Positions 11,195-24,120 of a stretch of 64,000 nucleotides of DNA are shown one piece after another (the stretch's first letter is position 1; every line of letters starts with the position of its first letter). The translations under genes were made by a program, and so were the position numbers. The notes beneath the pieces were generated by a model that was not told where the DNA came from, did not search any database, and saw nothing but the letters and a program-made list of their open reading frames with translations. Origin of the DNA: Heterostelium multicystogenum (Eukaryota; Evosea; Eumycetozoa; Acytosteliales; Acytosteliaceae); assembly GCA_003667245.1 (NCBI GenBank), contig RCNN01000092.1:1-64000 (forward strand). The letters run 5' to 3'.

Positions 11195-12644
11195 ACAATC
11201 ATTTCATTATCTTTAGCTATTAAACTTCACACGTCACATAGTTATTTCATAGATTTTCATTTTAGCTATTTTAAACTGTTTAGTTCATCTTTGGTATTAA
11301 AAACTAAGAACATTGGGCATATGATGATGATGATTGATTTATGCTAAAAACAGAATCATTATGACATTTCATAAAATACAATGACTTTAGAATTTTATCT
11401 GTTTAATTTTAGTTATTTTTAAGAAAATATCAATTGATGAATAAAATTCGGTGAACTTGTTTTGTGTAAAAACTAACAAATGTTTGCAGCAAATCATCAA
11501 AATTTGCGAATTTGTTATTTAATATAAAATCAATCAATTGATTGTGTTGCCCATCTAGGCTCATAATACTTCAATCCTAATTTATAACTAGGACTACAAC
11601 TAATTTTATCTTTTAAATAAAAATTATTATTATTTTTATTTTTATTATTTTAGTTAGTCTACCTATCTATACAGCATTATTTTTTTACATAATAGATATT
11701 AAAGAAATACATAATAATAATAATAATATTGATATTATATTAAATATAGTATACTATAACACACTCTCACACGCACACATCTTGACAATCTCATTATCTC
11801 TTGTGTTTATTAGGTTTAGTTTGTTTGGTGCATCATTTATTTTACCATTTTTAATCACTTAACACTAGCTATTAGTGAAACACAACAAACACTATCAAAA
11901 CAAAACAAAACAGCTAGCAACAACTACAACAATTTATAGGCAACCATCAAAATCACCTTCACAATCCAATTCTTTTATAATATAAATATTTTATAGTTAT
12001 AATAGACAAACACACATATTGTTATATTGATTTTATTTCAACTTACTGTAAACATAATAAAACAATAACAAAAGCAATAGTAATAATAATAGTTATTAGT
12101 TAGTACAAATTTGCAAAGAAAGACAATTAACAATCAGTAGAGTAACATTTGGATCGGAAGGAATCAAAGAGAACAACAAAAACAACAGCACCAGCGGTAG
12201 CAACTAATCATAATTACTTATCAATTATAGTACATTGACAGTATAGAGTACTGTTTCTATATATATATATAATAAAGTGATAAAATTTAAATGATTTGAT
12301 TGATTGATTAATAATAAATAAATTAGATACAATCAAAATAAGAACTACCGTACTAGTATTAATATAATAATAATAATATTAATAAAATAATAGTTAGTAA
12401 TAAGAATAATAATAATAATAATAGTAGTAATTTGATTGTTATAGTTATAATTGTAATTGTAATAAAGTATATATATATATATTTATTATTATTGTTGTTG
12501 GTTGATATCTATCGATCTTTAGATTTACAACAAACAAATAAAAAAATAAAATAATAAAGAGAAATAGTTATTTAGAATTGGAATAATAATAATAATAATA
12601 ATAAAAATAATAGTATATTTATAATGCTTTGAAAAAAGAAAATA
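11195..12644. other. long AT-rich 5' flank with AAT repeats
   Basis: Holds the 3' UTR of the RPA34-like gene and a long upstream region of the F-box gene. There are many (AAT)n and (TA)n tracts, for example 12240-12290, 12360-12430 and 12580-12620. No ORF or RNA is convincing. A long 5' UTR or regulatory region is the simplest reading. Confidence 0.5.
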
Positions 12645-13649
12645 ATGGGAATTAAATTAAGTAAATATAATCAATATAGTAGTAAAAAGCGTTTGGGTTG
12701 GAGAAGATCGAGTAGGGGTGCTTCTAGACCACACAGTGATAATATGTCAACGTCCATCCAGAGCTCATTAAGTCAGGTACTCGATAGTAATGATAAGCAA
12801 ATGGTTGATATCAATGCAGTCTCCGATACAAATTGTAACCATTCCAATCAGAAGACACCATTCATCTTCAGAAGTTTGGAACTTATCAACGCATTGGATT
12901 TCCAGATTTATGAAAACGACGACGACCCCGATCAATACATCAACGATGAGACTCAACAACAGCAGAATGATGAAGGTGATAATATTAATAGTTATAATAA
13001 TAGTAATAATAGTTTAAATGATGAGAATGAATCCAATTATGGTTTGGAAAGGACATTTGAAGATGAAAAGATACAGATTACAAGGGTGAAGACTACTCCA
13101 ACGAGTCAATATTCAAAAATACAAACTATATCTTTGGAGTTGTTGTTGAGTATACTTTCCTATCTTAATGTCAAGGATATATTGACATTGCAGTCTGTCA
13201 GTAAATTTTGGTACATGTTGATCAAAGATGACATGCTTTGGAAATCTTTGGTTAAGCGTGACATCCACAGCAAATGGAATTACCAACTGCGAACTTTGAT
13301 GTCCAAGTATGAAACACAGCACAATGTCAGCTGGAAGAAGATCTATTGCGACCAATGGAGAACAAGGCAATGTGGAAAGTGTACAAAGACATACAAACAG
13401 TGTTTCAATCAGAATTTAATGTGTAAAGTACACACGGGTATTAGAGATATAGTTGAGAACAGAGGTGTACCTTCAGGTATGTAAAAAAAACAGATGATTT
13501 AAAAAATAACCTTAGTTTAATATTAATATTATAAATTAGGTGTATATTGGTTATGTTGTTTGGCCAAAGCAAAGAATGCAGAGGGTTGTACTTCATCATC
13601 ACACCATGAAGATCGAGAGATTCCGAATTTAACATATTACAACAACTAA
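12645..13649 (+). CDS. F-box protein with N-myristoylation signal and Cys/His tail
   Basis: Two exons, 12645-13476 and 13540-13649, about 313 residues, intact. The start MGIKLSKY has Gly2 and Ser6, a good N-myristoylation pattern, suggesting membrane attachment. Residues 20-150 are low-complexity (Asn, Asp, Gln). An F-box follows (LELLLSILSYLNVKDILTLQ, then VSKFWYMLIKDDMLWKSL), which normally binds Skp1 in SCF ubiquitin ligases. After it comes a metal-binding-like module: CGKCTK, C, CKVHTG, then WLCC, GC and SSHH across the intron, resembling a CHORD-like C..HPG..W.CC..GC..H pattern. Substrate unknown; zinc binding is inferred from spacing. Confidence 0.75.
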
Positions 13650-13922
13650 ATTTGGCACTTGTAAAATATTGTCAAAACTTTTTCAAACATTTATAATTTT
13701 ATACTTACTTCTTTGGACATACTTCCAATATTTATATTTATCATGATTATAATCAATAAATAGGACATAAAAAGCGCTTTTATGCCTTCTTTTCAACAAA
13801 TCTTTACTACATTTATATTTAATAAAATAATCAATACTTTAAAGTTGATTTGATGAAATTTATTTATGTTTACTTTGGAATATACTGTGAGAAAATCAAA
13901 CATAAAATATTGGTTGATCAAG

Positions 13923-15932
13923 TTATACTAGAGATGACGAGATATTGGAAAGGGAAGTTTTCAATAGTCGCTGTTGTTGATCAAGTTTTTTAATATCTGG
14001 TGTAACATTAGCAGGTTTTACAGTGATTTTTTTTACATTCTTAGAGAATTCTGACCAACTATCATTGTTTTTACTTGTCAGATCCTGGTGATTGATAAGA
14101 ATGTCATCAAAGAACTGGGATTGGTTGGACAATAGCGAATTGTAGTGATTGGAGATGGACGGTGATCCAGATCTTTTGGCAGCAATAATTGAAAATGAAC
14201 TTAAATTAAATTGCTCCGTTAATTTTCTCTTGAGTTCGTGGAACCCATTGAGATAGTTCATATCAATTTCATACGATATTGATCCATTATCCAATATACA
14301 TTCAATGACGTTGTTACTATTATTGTATTTAGTCTGTTGTTTAAGGTGATCAAGTGTTTGATTCGTGTTGTTGAGTGAATTATTGTTGTTGATTTTTCTA
14401 ACTTTTAGTTGGTTTTGATATTGTGATAATGATGGTTCAGAATTGTAGTGATAAAATGGTTTCGCAGTTGGGGTTCTAGAGGTTTGCTGAGGTGGTGATT
14501 GAGCTTGGTTGAATCTATTGATGTCAATCATCTGAGATTGGTGATAGTTTTGAGGTTGAAGGGACTGGACTTGAGGATAAAAAGTGGTCATAGGTTGATT
14601 ATGTGATCCATTTTCTTTTATTGGAGAAAGTTGTTGATCTAATAAAATTGATTAACATTGATTAGATATTATATAAAATTCAAAATAATTAATTTGCTTA
14701 CATGTGTTCTCTCTAGGTGATACTTGGGCAGATTTTGAAGAAAAAAGAGGTGGACTGCTTCTGTAAAATGGAATCGAACCGGATTCATAAATATTATGAA
14801 AATCTTTCTCGTAAATGTTGTCTGAAGATTTGTGTAAAAACCTTGATGGTTTGCAACCCATGTCTACATTGGAGTTGTGTCTAATTAGTTTTTTTGAAGA
14901 AGTTGGAGAATGGTTTCCAACTGGAATTTGGGATTTGTAAGGGTGGAAAGATGATTGATCTATCCGTTTCCCTTTCATTGGTTGGGTCTGATCAATAGTT
15001 TGGGAGTTGGATGCGAAGTGTTTTAGCATATTGGGACTATTAGAGTGGTTGTTGTGGTTGTTGTTACTTATTGAATCAAAGGGAAGGTTACTATTATGAA
15101 AAACTCGATTGTTGTTATTTGAGTCATGAAGAGATTGAATGGTTGGATATTCTTCTTCACTGTCTTCATCACAACTGGATGGATGACTACTAGTACAGAT
15201 GAGATTTTGATACATGAATGAGCATGGTGACATTTGTGGTGACGATGGCGCAGAATAAGGGTGGAAAGCATAAGGTGGTGGTTCTTGGTCATCTCTATTA
15301 TTAATAGAGATTGATAACACATCTCCATTTCTAGTAAAGGGAATCTCGTAGTTCTCAAAATTTTCCACAATGGTTTGAATACTGGTGCCTAATCTTTCGT
15401 AGTTGGACGAGATCCAATCGGATAAGGCTCTATTGACGAGTTTGACGTGATTCAAGGCAACAAGACCATGTAATGGACTACTTGAGTTGAGAGCTGGCGA
15501 TACGTGCTCAGGAGAAGTTGATGCAGAAGAAATTTCATTGTCAAATAAAAGTGATGATGACAATGGAGAAATATTGGAAGTGGATGTTCTACTATTTAGA
15601 AAATTATTATTGGAGCTATTATTGATATTATTATTGATATTTATCTTATTATTGGTATTTAGGCGAATGATTTTATCCCAATTGATAAAATGAGTATCTG
15701 AAAGTTTGAACTTTGATTTTTCACTAATTAAAATACGGTTGCCATCTTTTTTCTTATTGATTCTATTGAAGCGACCTCTGAGTGTTGATAGATTTACATG
15801 GAATAAAAAGGAGAGTGCACGGTCTGGAAAAAATATGGGTTCATTGTCAGCATTGACAAAAAACTGGATTAAATTGTATTCCGGATGACCTGGTTCGCCC
15901 AATTCAATTTCTTTGACATAATATTCACGCAT
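13923..15932 (-). CDS. unknown 648-residue protein, N/S-rich
   Basis: Two exons: 15932-14702 and 14638-13923, intact across a phase-1 intron. The first about 90 residues are well structured (GEPGHPEYNLIQFFVNADNE to FINWDKIIRL) and look like a folded, possibly regulatory domain I cannot name. The middle is rich in Ser, Asn, Pro and His. Near the C-terminus a second ordered segment (ECILDNGSISYEIDMNYLNG, HELKRKLTEQFNLSSF) has the length and alternation of a PB1 or ubiquitin-like fold, which is only a suggestion. The large upstream gap may hold its promoter. No function assigned. Confidence 0.75.
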
Positions 15933-18900
15933 TTTTGGTTGAAAAGAACTTTAATTAAGGAAGTATAAAGAAAATAAATAAAATTAATTTACAGTTTTGA
16001 TGAAAAGTATGGTATGAAATATTTGTAAAGACTAAGTTTTCAAAAATAAAACCAAACCAAAGAAATGGAAATAAATAGAAGTGAGTTATAAAGTTGATGA
16101 TGATGTAATTTTGCAAGTTGTTTGGTTTTTTTGATCAGTTGGATTGTTTGAACAGTTTGACTGTTTTAAATTTGGAATTGTAGAAAATAAGGAAATTTAA
16201 TACAATAGGAAAATAAATATGTAGGAAGGTAGATATTAGTTTTGGTAAGTTTGGTTTTCCAGAATCAAAAAGAAATTGTTGGAAGTGGTTGGATTGAATG
16301 AGATTGATTTATAAAAGAAGGTGCCAGTTGAAGATAGAATTAACAACTAAAAACAGAAATGACAGGAGCAGTTATTAAAAATATAGAAATGATAAATCTA
16401 ATTTACATTTAAAATATTTGGAAGTCAAGAATAGTAGAATGGTAGATGCGCTGGTTTTTTAGTGTAGATGGTGTTTATTAATAGTATTATTAGTAGGAGG
16501 TAGGAGTTGTTTTAGAAAGAAAAGGATGTTGGTGATGATGATGATGTGATTGGATGGATGGATGATTGTTTGATTGTTGTTATAATTGTTATAACAATCA
16601 ATCATAAGGTCAATATTCAATTAGATATGGATTTGAGAAGATTACACTTTTATAATTGATTGTTTTTTCTAAAATTTTAAAGTAAATTAAAGTAGGTTTA
16701 ACCAAAAGAGACCAAAGATAGTACACTCAAAGTGGCAGCAATCACTGTTGACAGAGAGTCGATTACAAAGCAAATACAATACAGCACAGGCTGGACACTG
16801 ATTGATTGACTGAACGCTGTAGCAGCTGCTGCTTTCAATCAATATTTATATTTCTATTTGATGATGTTGTAGATGATGATGTAGTTGCTCTTTTATTTAT
16901 TGGTAAGAGATAATTTTAAATATTTGATTTTTAATGGGAAGGAAAGGGATGTAGGATTTAAGGAGTGGTGAAATGCTTGGAAGTCGATAGTGGAGCCTGG
17001 TTGCTGTGTAGGTGGAGTAATAATATGATTAAATCATAAAAACTGGAGTGACAAATAACATCATGATTTAAAAAATATAAGTGTAGATTTATATTGGTAT
17101 TGAATACCTTTTAGGATATAGTGGTTGAATTGTTTTTTCGTGTTGTTATTGTTGTTGTTGTTGTTGTTGTTGTTGTGGTTGTTGCTGGATGATGATGTAT
17201 TGTTGTTTGAACAGCACACTACCTATTAACAGTAATACCAAGAGCACAATACCACCACCACCCATATCTAATTCACAACTCCATAAGCAAATTAAAACAC
17301 CAAATACATATATATGAGTAATTTTAAGTGTCCAAACACCTTAATTGGGGTGAAGTGGGGGTTATGGTCATTTGAAGAGCTATTTTTTGTTGTTGTTGTG
17401 GCTGATGTTATAGTTATTTTTCATTTGCAAACTAAAAAGTTTTATCATTTTTTTAGACTATGTACATTGTATACAATGTTATTTATTCCACTTTGGATAT
17501 TAAGTGATAAAGATGAAGTGGCACTGTGGTGATGTGGTAATGGAAAATTCTAAAGTAGGTGAGTGCGAGTCAATTGATGAGTGGGTATGTGGGAAGTGTG
17601 TTACTGTCATATGAGTGTTAGGGTTGTGTTAATCTTTTGGGAGATTGAATCAACAATCTTATATAATATAGACTGATTTTTATTCTTTCGATGGATTTCA
17701 GAGTAGAATTATTATATGTGAAGTCTTTATTAATAAACAATATCAACACTACAATAAGAATAACAACAACAACAACAACACAACACTACAACCCTAAATT
17801 CAGATATCATCATATGGTGAATCGAATGTAAATGAATGTACATTCAGTAGTTGGTGATTGGATAATTAAAATATTAGTTTTTGTTTAGTTGGATATGGCA
17901 CCCAAATCAGAAAGAAAATTTTAAAGTCTAGAACCATATGTAACACCAGCTGAAGAAACAACAACTGGAGTGTGAATTGAAAATGAGAGTGTGAGAGTGG
18001 AATAATGTTTTTGCTGTGTGTGTTGTTTGACAATTAAAAAGTATCGACCTCATAGATGGGAGTTTTAAGGATTATCTGTGTTGTTTAATATAAAAATGCA
18101 TTCATTTACATGATTAGTTTTGAAAAGGCTATACAATCACATGTTGGAGTGATTGATTAATTGTTCATATAAGAGCAGTGGTGTTTGATTAATTTTGGTT
18201 TTGAGTTGGTTTGTGTGAATGAAAAGTGTAGGTGATATTTGATGGAAGTGGGAGTGTTACAAAAAAAGAATGGGATTTGATTATTATTGTTGAAGGTGTG
18301 TAGTGCTAACAATAAGAGGTAAGCTATTATAATTATTGTTAAAGATAAGTTTACCTTTAATGGGTCTCTATGATATGGTGTGAACTGGAAACTCTGTGTT
18401 CTAAAAACTAATCAACCATTAATTCCATATGGAATCAGGTCAAATAAAACAACACACTTGGATTTGAATAGGTTTGATTTGATTGATAGATTATGTTTTG
18501 TTGGTGTAGGTGTTGTTTAACAAAACAAACATCAAAAAAGTAACATAGTTATCATCAACAACATTACCAATAAAAATCAACAAGAAAGCATCATTCTATA
18601 AATAGAGTCAAATGAAATAGGAAAATGGTTTTATGTTTCCTGAATGAGTAGACAACTTATATGATCATTTCAAAACAGGATTATTACTATAATTGTTAGA
18701 GTATTTTTAGAGCTAAGTGAAGGTGTAATCAGTGAAACCACAACAACCAACTACAATTAACTAAGTTCAAATCTATGAAATGATCAAAAATTTACTATTT
18801 TAGAAGGTGAGGATCACATTGATATTATTAAATGAATGATTAAAGATCAAGTAAGTAGTATATTTAGAGCAAAACACAACCAATTGTTGGAACTGTCGAC

Positions 18901-21819
18901 TCATGTGATGGTGTGATGTAATGATTCGTTGAATTGTGTATGAATTTGATTTTAGTAGTGTTGATTAAAGATAATACATAAATTAAAAGTGGGCAGCATT
19001 TTAATTTATACATATATATTGGCTATTGGTATCGATATCAATACATATATTAATTAATTTTGTCAGTGATTGAAAGAGATAATGAGGTTGTATTAAGATT
19101 GAAAAATTGAAAGACATACAGTCAGGTTGTTGTTATTGACTCAAGAATAGAAAAAAGGAAATGAGTGATTGATTTGGAACAGATGTAAAGTGACAAAATT
19201 GAATTTGTATAAGTAGTAGTAGGAGTTGATATGTATACCTTTTGGATAATTGTATATAATTGATAGTGAATTGTTATTTGATTCTGTTGGTTTGATTGAT
19301 TAATTTATTGATGTCAGATGGCTGAAGAAAGTGTTGAGTTCAGCGAAATAAATTGTTGTTAAATATTGGAGTTGTTTTCTTCAGAAGTTTGTTGTTGCTG
19401 TTGTTGTTTTATGTTATTTTACTATTAATGTCACAGTGGCACTGGTGAATGTCGGTTGTGGTCATTATCATCAAGTTATCATTAAATTAGAAAGGGTTTT
19501 AAACTTACTAATAACTCAACAACAACAACAAGGCTATTATTTGGAATTTTTATGCTAACATAATTAGGAATGATTAACCATTCAAGAATAATTATTGTAT
19601 TGTGATAAAATTAATATATTAAGTAGTAAGATGGTGGTAAGTTGTTAATTGATTTGCATTCATTCATTCATTTCTATTGATAAGTTGGAACACTGCAAAG
19701 AACAAAATTGATCATCTATTGTCATCGGTATGACTTCCAAACTCCCAAACGTATCTGTAGAAAAAGTAAAGAGAAAATTTCAAAGATGCAAAGTTGGATG
19801 TCGAAATTTTGTATGTATGCCAAAGAAGTATTAAACTATGTCCTTCTCAATATTTAAATATATTAAAAGATTATGGTAACCAATCACAACTAAACAATCA
19901 TCAAACAAACAAAATACTAACAAAACCACTTTAACATAACAATGGTTGGAGTGATGAAGAGTTAGATTATATTGTTCTTAAAGTGCACTGTGATTTCATC
20001 TTTTCCAATCGCATTCAGTTTGATTTGATTTGAATTGGTTTGGATGAGTTTGTTTTGGATGATTTTGTTTTTGGATGAGTTTATATTGGGCAGCAGTAGT
20101 GATTGAGTGGAATTGGGAATGAAACAATTAAACTCGATATTTATACATACATTTACAAATGAATAGATAAAAGATAACGATTGTTGCTTGAGAAAACAAA
20201 ATGAAATCCTATTTAATTGGATGGAAGCTCATGAGCTAGCTCTTCCTATTAATTAGGTTATGAAAATCTGGTATCAAACAATTACTAAATATGTGAATAT
20301 ACTATTACTGCTGCTGCAATTGATTGTTATCATCATTTCACAATCTATCAAGCCATAATCTATAATCTATTATTTTATTGCAATGCATGACCCTCCAAAT
20401 GTTATAAATTATCATTGTTCCATCGGTCATCCATCCCTGTACACTCAGGCATGCAGCATACTCATCATTCGATTCTTAACATCCAACAACACCTAACCTA
20501 ATCAATTTAAATTCCTACAACTACAACTACAACTACTACTACTATTTTAAATGTTCATATATACATTTGTGAACAATTATTGCAACACTTCCAATGAGTT
20601 TTAATTTTATTATTAATACATTAGTGTTGTTTTGTTCATGTTCTTTGCGTCATTGTTGCATTTCCCATGTGCTGCTCTATGACCTATTGCGACAGTTATC
20701 ACTTCGAATTATAATTATGTTTTTGTCAGTGAAATTGGTGTTGGCATTCGCTCAGACGCTGCAAACATATTTAATTAGCTAACACGAACCCCTCCACTAA
20801 TATATATTTGATTTGCGCTATTTATGATAATTGACTGATTCCTGACTTAACCTATTGAATTCAGGGTTGTGGTTTGTAGATGAACATCATCCAATTTGGG
20901 ATGTTTAATGTTGATGTTATCCTAAAAACAACTTAACTCCAAACAACCAACTAACCAACCAACCATTCGCTTCATTATAACTATAGACGTAAGTAGGTTT
21001 AGTTTACTTGGCAATGCAATGACAGATAGTGCGCTTATTGTTATTATTTATTGACCAATTAATTAATGAACGTTTGCCACACCACACGCATCCAACAGCT
21101 AAAAAAACATTGGAAAACAAACTAATAACAAAACAAGCAAAGAAAAACAATAAACAAGCAAATAAACAAATAAAAATATGCATCCAGAACTGAATTAAAT
21201 GATTCATCCAACAACTACCACACATTAACTTTTCTTTAATGTCATTGGATTTGCAGGTTTCTATTCCTTTTTTTTCTTTGAGTTTGTTGTTGTTTTTTAA
21301 TTCTTTGTGTTATTGTCATTGTTTTTAAATATTGCTGTTATTGTTTTTTGTTGTTGCCAGTTGTATATAGTTATAGTTGAGTTGTGAGCAGCCAGATGTT
21401 TTTATTCTTGTAGCTTAAAGTAAATAAATAAATAAATACCGCCATAACAAACAAACTTTATAACTTTAAACTGTGGGATGATAAGATTGTGAGCATTTAG
21501 CTGGTGAATTAGCTGAGAAAGTCTGCGTCTAGTGCCAACCTTGCAAACTCGGAATGAAGATGACTAAAAGATTAAGCAGGCTTGCATGCGTAGACAGCCG
21601 CTTGTCTATAATTAGTAATAAAACGGACTATCTACTATCTGCATATCCTTTGTGATTGTGATTATCTTTTTAATATTCATCAAATTTGAAAAAAAAAAAG
21701 TGATGGATTTTCGACTACTCCTTTATGAAATTAACAGCAAAACAATTACATTGCATTTTTCGATAATATACTAATTAAATTAACAATAATATATATATAA
21801 ACATCATCAATTATAAGAT
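15933..21819. other. 5.9-kb gene-poor region
   Basis: The longest stretch without a protein gene. It is rich in GTTGTT, TGATTGATT and AACAAC tracts, with a GTTGTT array near 17140-17180. Two short ORFs (17314-17532 and 20594-20782, plus strand) lack coding character. An exact 12-bp palindrome AGCTCATGAGCT lies at 20226-20237. The end contains the RNA candidate listed separately. Likely contents are 5' regulatory DNA of the divergent flanking genes and possibly untranslated RNA genes. Confidence 0.5.
21439..21620 (+). ncRNA. candidate non-coding RNA gene
   Basis: An abrupt rise in GC (to nearly half by eye) over about 21475-21610 inside very AT-rich DNA, with no ORF. A strong hairpin is present: AAGC-A-GGCT (21574-21582) pairs with AGCC-GCTT (21596-21603). 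An alternative TAGACA/TGTCTA pairing uses overlapping bases. Just upstream, CCGCCATAA (21439-21447) resembles the CCCATAA upstream element (DUSE) of dictyostelid snRNA and small RNA genes, followed by a TATA-like TTTATAAC. It does not match U1, U2, U4, U5, U6, 5S or tRNA features I know. Strand follows the upstream-element orientation and is tentative. Confidence 0.35.
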
Positions 21820-22296
21820 ATGCAATTCCAAGCTTTGAGATTATTTGAAAGAACTTATAAGCGTGTTCCACTTATTAGATTCCCAAATAGAAAAGGTAAG
21901 CAAATCTACATTACCATCATGATGCTATCTATAAAATGCATTAATTGCATACCTATTCGAATGAAAGTATAGCTAACCATCTATCTATAATAGCCGGAGA
22001 GACACATATTTCTTTTGGTCAAACACAAGTTGCATCGTCTGCAGCAGTACCACCACAACCAGCACAAGCTCAACCACCAAAGAAGAAAGGAAACCATGTA
22101 TATATAACTGCTGACCAAGCACCAAAGAGATTGCCTATGAAAGAAGAAGAGATCGACATTATCATGGTAAATAGACAAACAATCATAAGATTGAGGATAT
22201 AATCAACTAACATCTGTGACTGTTATTAAATAGCTTGGTGGAATCAAAAGAAGTTGCTCCACCTCCAAAGAAATCAAAAAAGTAAACAGTAGATAA
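21820..22296 (+). CDS. KGD4/MRPS36-like 2-oxoglutarate dehydrogenase adaptor
   Basis: Exons 21820-21895, 21994-22166 and 22234-22296. The N-terminus is a basic amphipathic leader (MQFQALRLFERTYKRVPLIR), followed by IRFPNRK, an Ala/Pro/Gln linker, and the C-terminal motif APKRLPMKEEEIDIIMLGG. This fits the KGD4/MRPS36 family, whose PP.xEEE..I..GG end recruits the E3 subunit to the 2-oxoglutarate dehydrogenase complex in the mitochondrial matrix. In exon 3 the reading frame gives a Ser/Lys tail, while another frame ends more naturally (KEVAPPPKKSKK), so a one-base indel after the GG is possible. Assignment is by motif only. Confidence 0.6.
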
Positions 22297-22451
22297 ATAG
22301 TTAAATATTAGAAGTAGCGATAATAGACTTAAATAAAATATGTACAACATGTACACGACAGTACACCAAACAACTGCAACAAAAACATGATTGATTAGAA
22401 TCCAAAGTCGGGAATCTTCGTTCAGCTTTAGTGTTTATTCTAACAGGCTAT

Positions 22452-24120
22452 TCAATTGAATTTACCAAAAACTTTAACAGTACAATTATCTTTGGATGAT
22501 TCTTCGCCATAGAACGCTATCAAGGGTAGAGTTGGGTGCCATGCAAGTGAATTCAAACCTGTTTCGAGATTAACTTGGAAAATAGATTGTCCTGTTTCGA
22601 CATGACCCTGATAAAATGTATCTCGTTAGTATCCTTTTTAAAATGGTGTAATTTTAGATAGTTACGATTTCAATGATTGGATCTTCGGATGCATATGCCA
22701 AGAATTGACCGTCTGCACTAAAGCTAGTTGCTCTGACTGGCTGATTCAGTCTGGTAAATGATCTAATACAGAACATCTCTTCAATGTCCCAGAGTGTGAT
22801 GACAGAGTCAGCTGCACCAATGGCAAAGTAAACGACCGAGTGGATCGATTTCGATGGTGTAGAGGTTGGAGGTGTGTGCGTTGATTGACTTGAGTGGTGT
22901 ATATTTCTTGGTGTCGGGCATCCATGCCATGACTTCGAGCATACCTGTTCCGGTGGTGAGGAAGAACAGTTCTCCCTTGTTTGTCCCAACTAATTTCATT
23001 GATCTCATGTTGATATTTATATGTTTCTAAACTACTGGATCTTCGGTACGCTTCAAATCGATGATGCTTACATTGTCTTCTTTGTTTCCTACAGCGATCA
23101 ATGTGCCATCAGGTGACCAACACAAATTGATATTCTCGCCAGGTGTGTTGATAATAGTTGTACACTTCCTGTTCTAACAATCCCATATTCTTACAGTCTT
23201 GTCAGACGATGCCGTAGCAAGCACATCAGGCTGTACTGGACTCCATTTCAACTGTTCAATCGAGTCTGTATGTCCTCTCAAATCTGTTGATTCTTTTGAT
23301 TTCTATAAATGTAATCATTAGTCATCTACTCTTCTTGATTATGCGTGTAGTGTGAATGCTGAACATACTTGTGCATCCATTGTCCAAATTTAAACTAAAT
23401 GATCTGTACCACCGCTTGCTAATCTTTTTACCATCGCAACTCCACGCTACAGAATTAATCTTCTTTTTGTGTCCTTGAAACTCTTTAAATGTACATTCAG
23501 AAAAGTATTTAGTTGCATCAGATAAACTATGATCAACATTTAAAATGATAAGTATAAGTATATGTCGTCGTGATATTGTAAGGTTCGATCGATTGTTACT
23601 TTTTTAAATTGTGTGTAAGGTGTGTTTGTTTTAGCTTTTTTGAAGTGGATGAATCTTTGGATGTTGCGTCTTTGGATGAAGATGAAGAGGCATCTTTCGA
23701 TGACGAGTCTTTCGATGATGAAGTGTCTTTTGGTGTTACGGTGTCTTTCGATGTATCTTTCGATGATACATTATCTTTAGATGTGCTCGAGTCTTTGGTA
23801 AATCTTTTGTAGAGGTTGGTGAAGTAGTCGATGAAAAGCCAGATGAATGTGTTTGTTGCTGATGTTGTTGGTGAAGAAGCATCTGTTGTTGCTGCTGCTG
23901 TTGATATGGAGGATATATATTTGAGTAGCCACCGTGTGATATATTATGATGACCCATTACAACGTTGGGATTATTCAACATGAATGGGAACTGTCTATTT
24001 GTAACCTAATTCATTCATTCATTTAGCAATCAATATTAATACATATCAACTAATCACAACCAATCATCTTACCATAGTAGGTATAAACATATTTGAATTT
24101 GGGTTTAATCTATTAGACAT
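22452..24120 (-). CDS. THO complex subunit 3 (THOC3/TEX1), WD40, frame broken
   Basis: Starts at 24120; exon 1 is 24120-24073, exon 2 begins at 24005. The N-terminus is Gln-rich, then a Ser/Thr-Lys-Asp repeat (SKD units) unlike the compact human protein. WD40 repeats follow: FKEFQGHKKKINSVAWS, LRGHTDSIEQLKWSP, GENINLCWSPDG, GAADSVITLWDIEE and AYASEDPIIE, ending in FYGEESSKDN. This order matches THOC3, part of the THO/TREX complex for mRNA export in the nucleus. At least five breaks occur: near 23800, 23430, an in-frame TAA near 23412, a TAG near 23180 and shifts near 23030 and 22840. Most are fixed by one base. Either errors or a pseudogene; I favour errors. Confidence 0.8.

Noticed and set aside
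10521..11202. Long minus-strand ORFs opposite the RPA34-like gene, rich in Ser, Phe and Leu
   Set aside because: They are mirror images of the Lys/Glu-rich tail (AAG/GAA repeats) and have no start context or homology-like order.
17314..17532. 72-codon plus ORF in the gene-poor region
   Set aside because: Phe/Val/Leu-rich from GTT/TTT composition; no splice partners or conserved pattern.
20594..20782. 62-codon plus ORF, partly hydrophobic
   Set aside because: Looks AT-driven; no neighbouring exon continues it.
21439..21620. Identification of the RNA candidate as a known snRNA, 5S or RNase P RNA
   Set aside because: No matching Sm site, conserved box or catalytic-core sequence that I could recognise.
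23170..23420. In-frame TAA and TAG in THOC3 as reassigned stop codons
   Set aside because: Other genes in the window end normally at TAA, TAG and TGA, so the code is standard.
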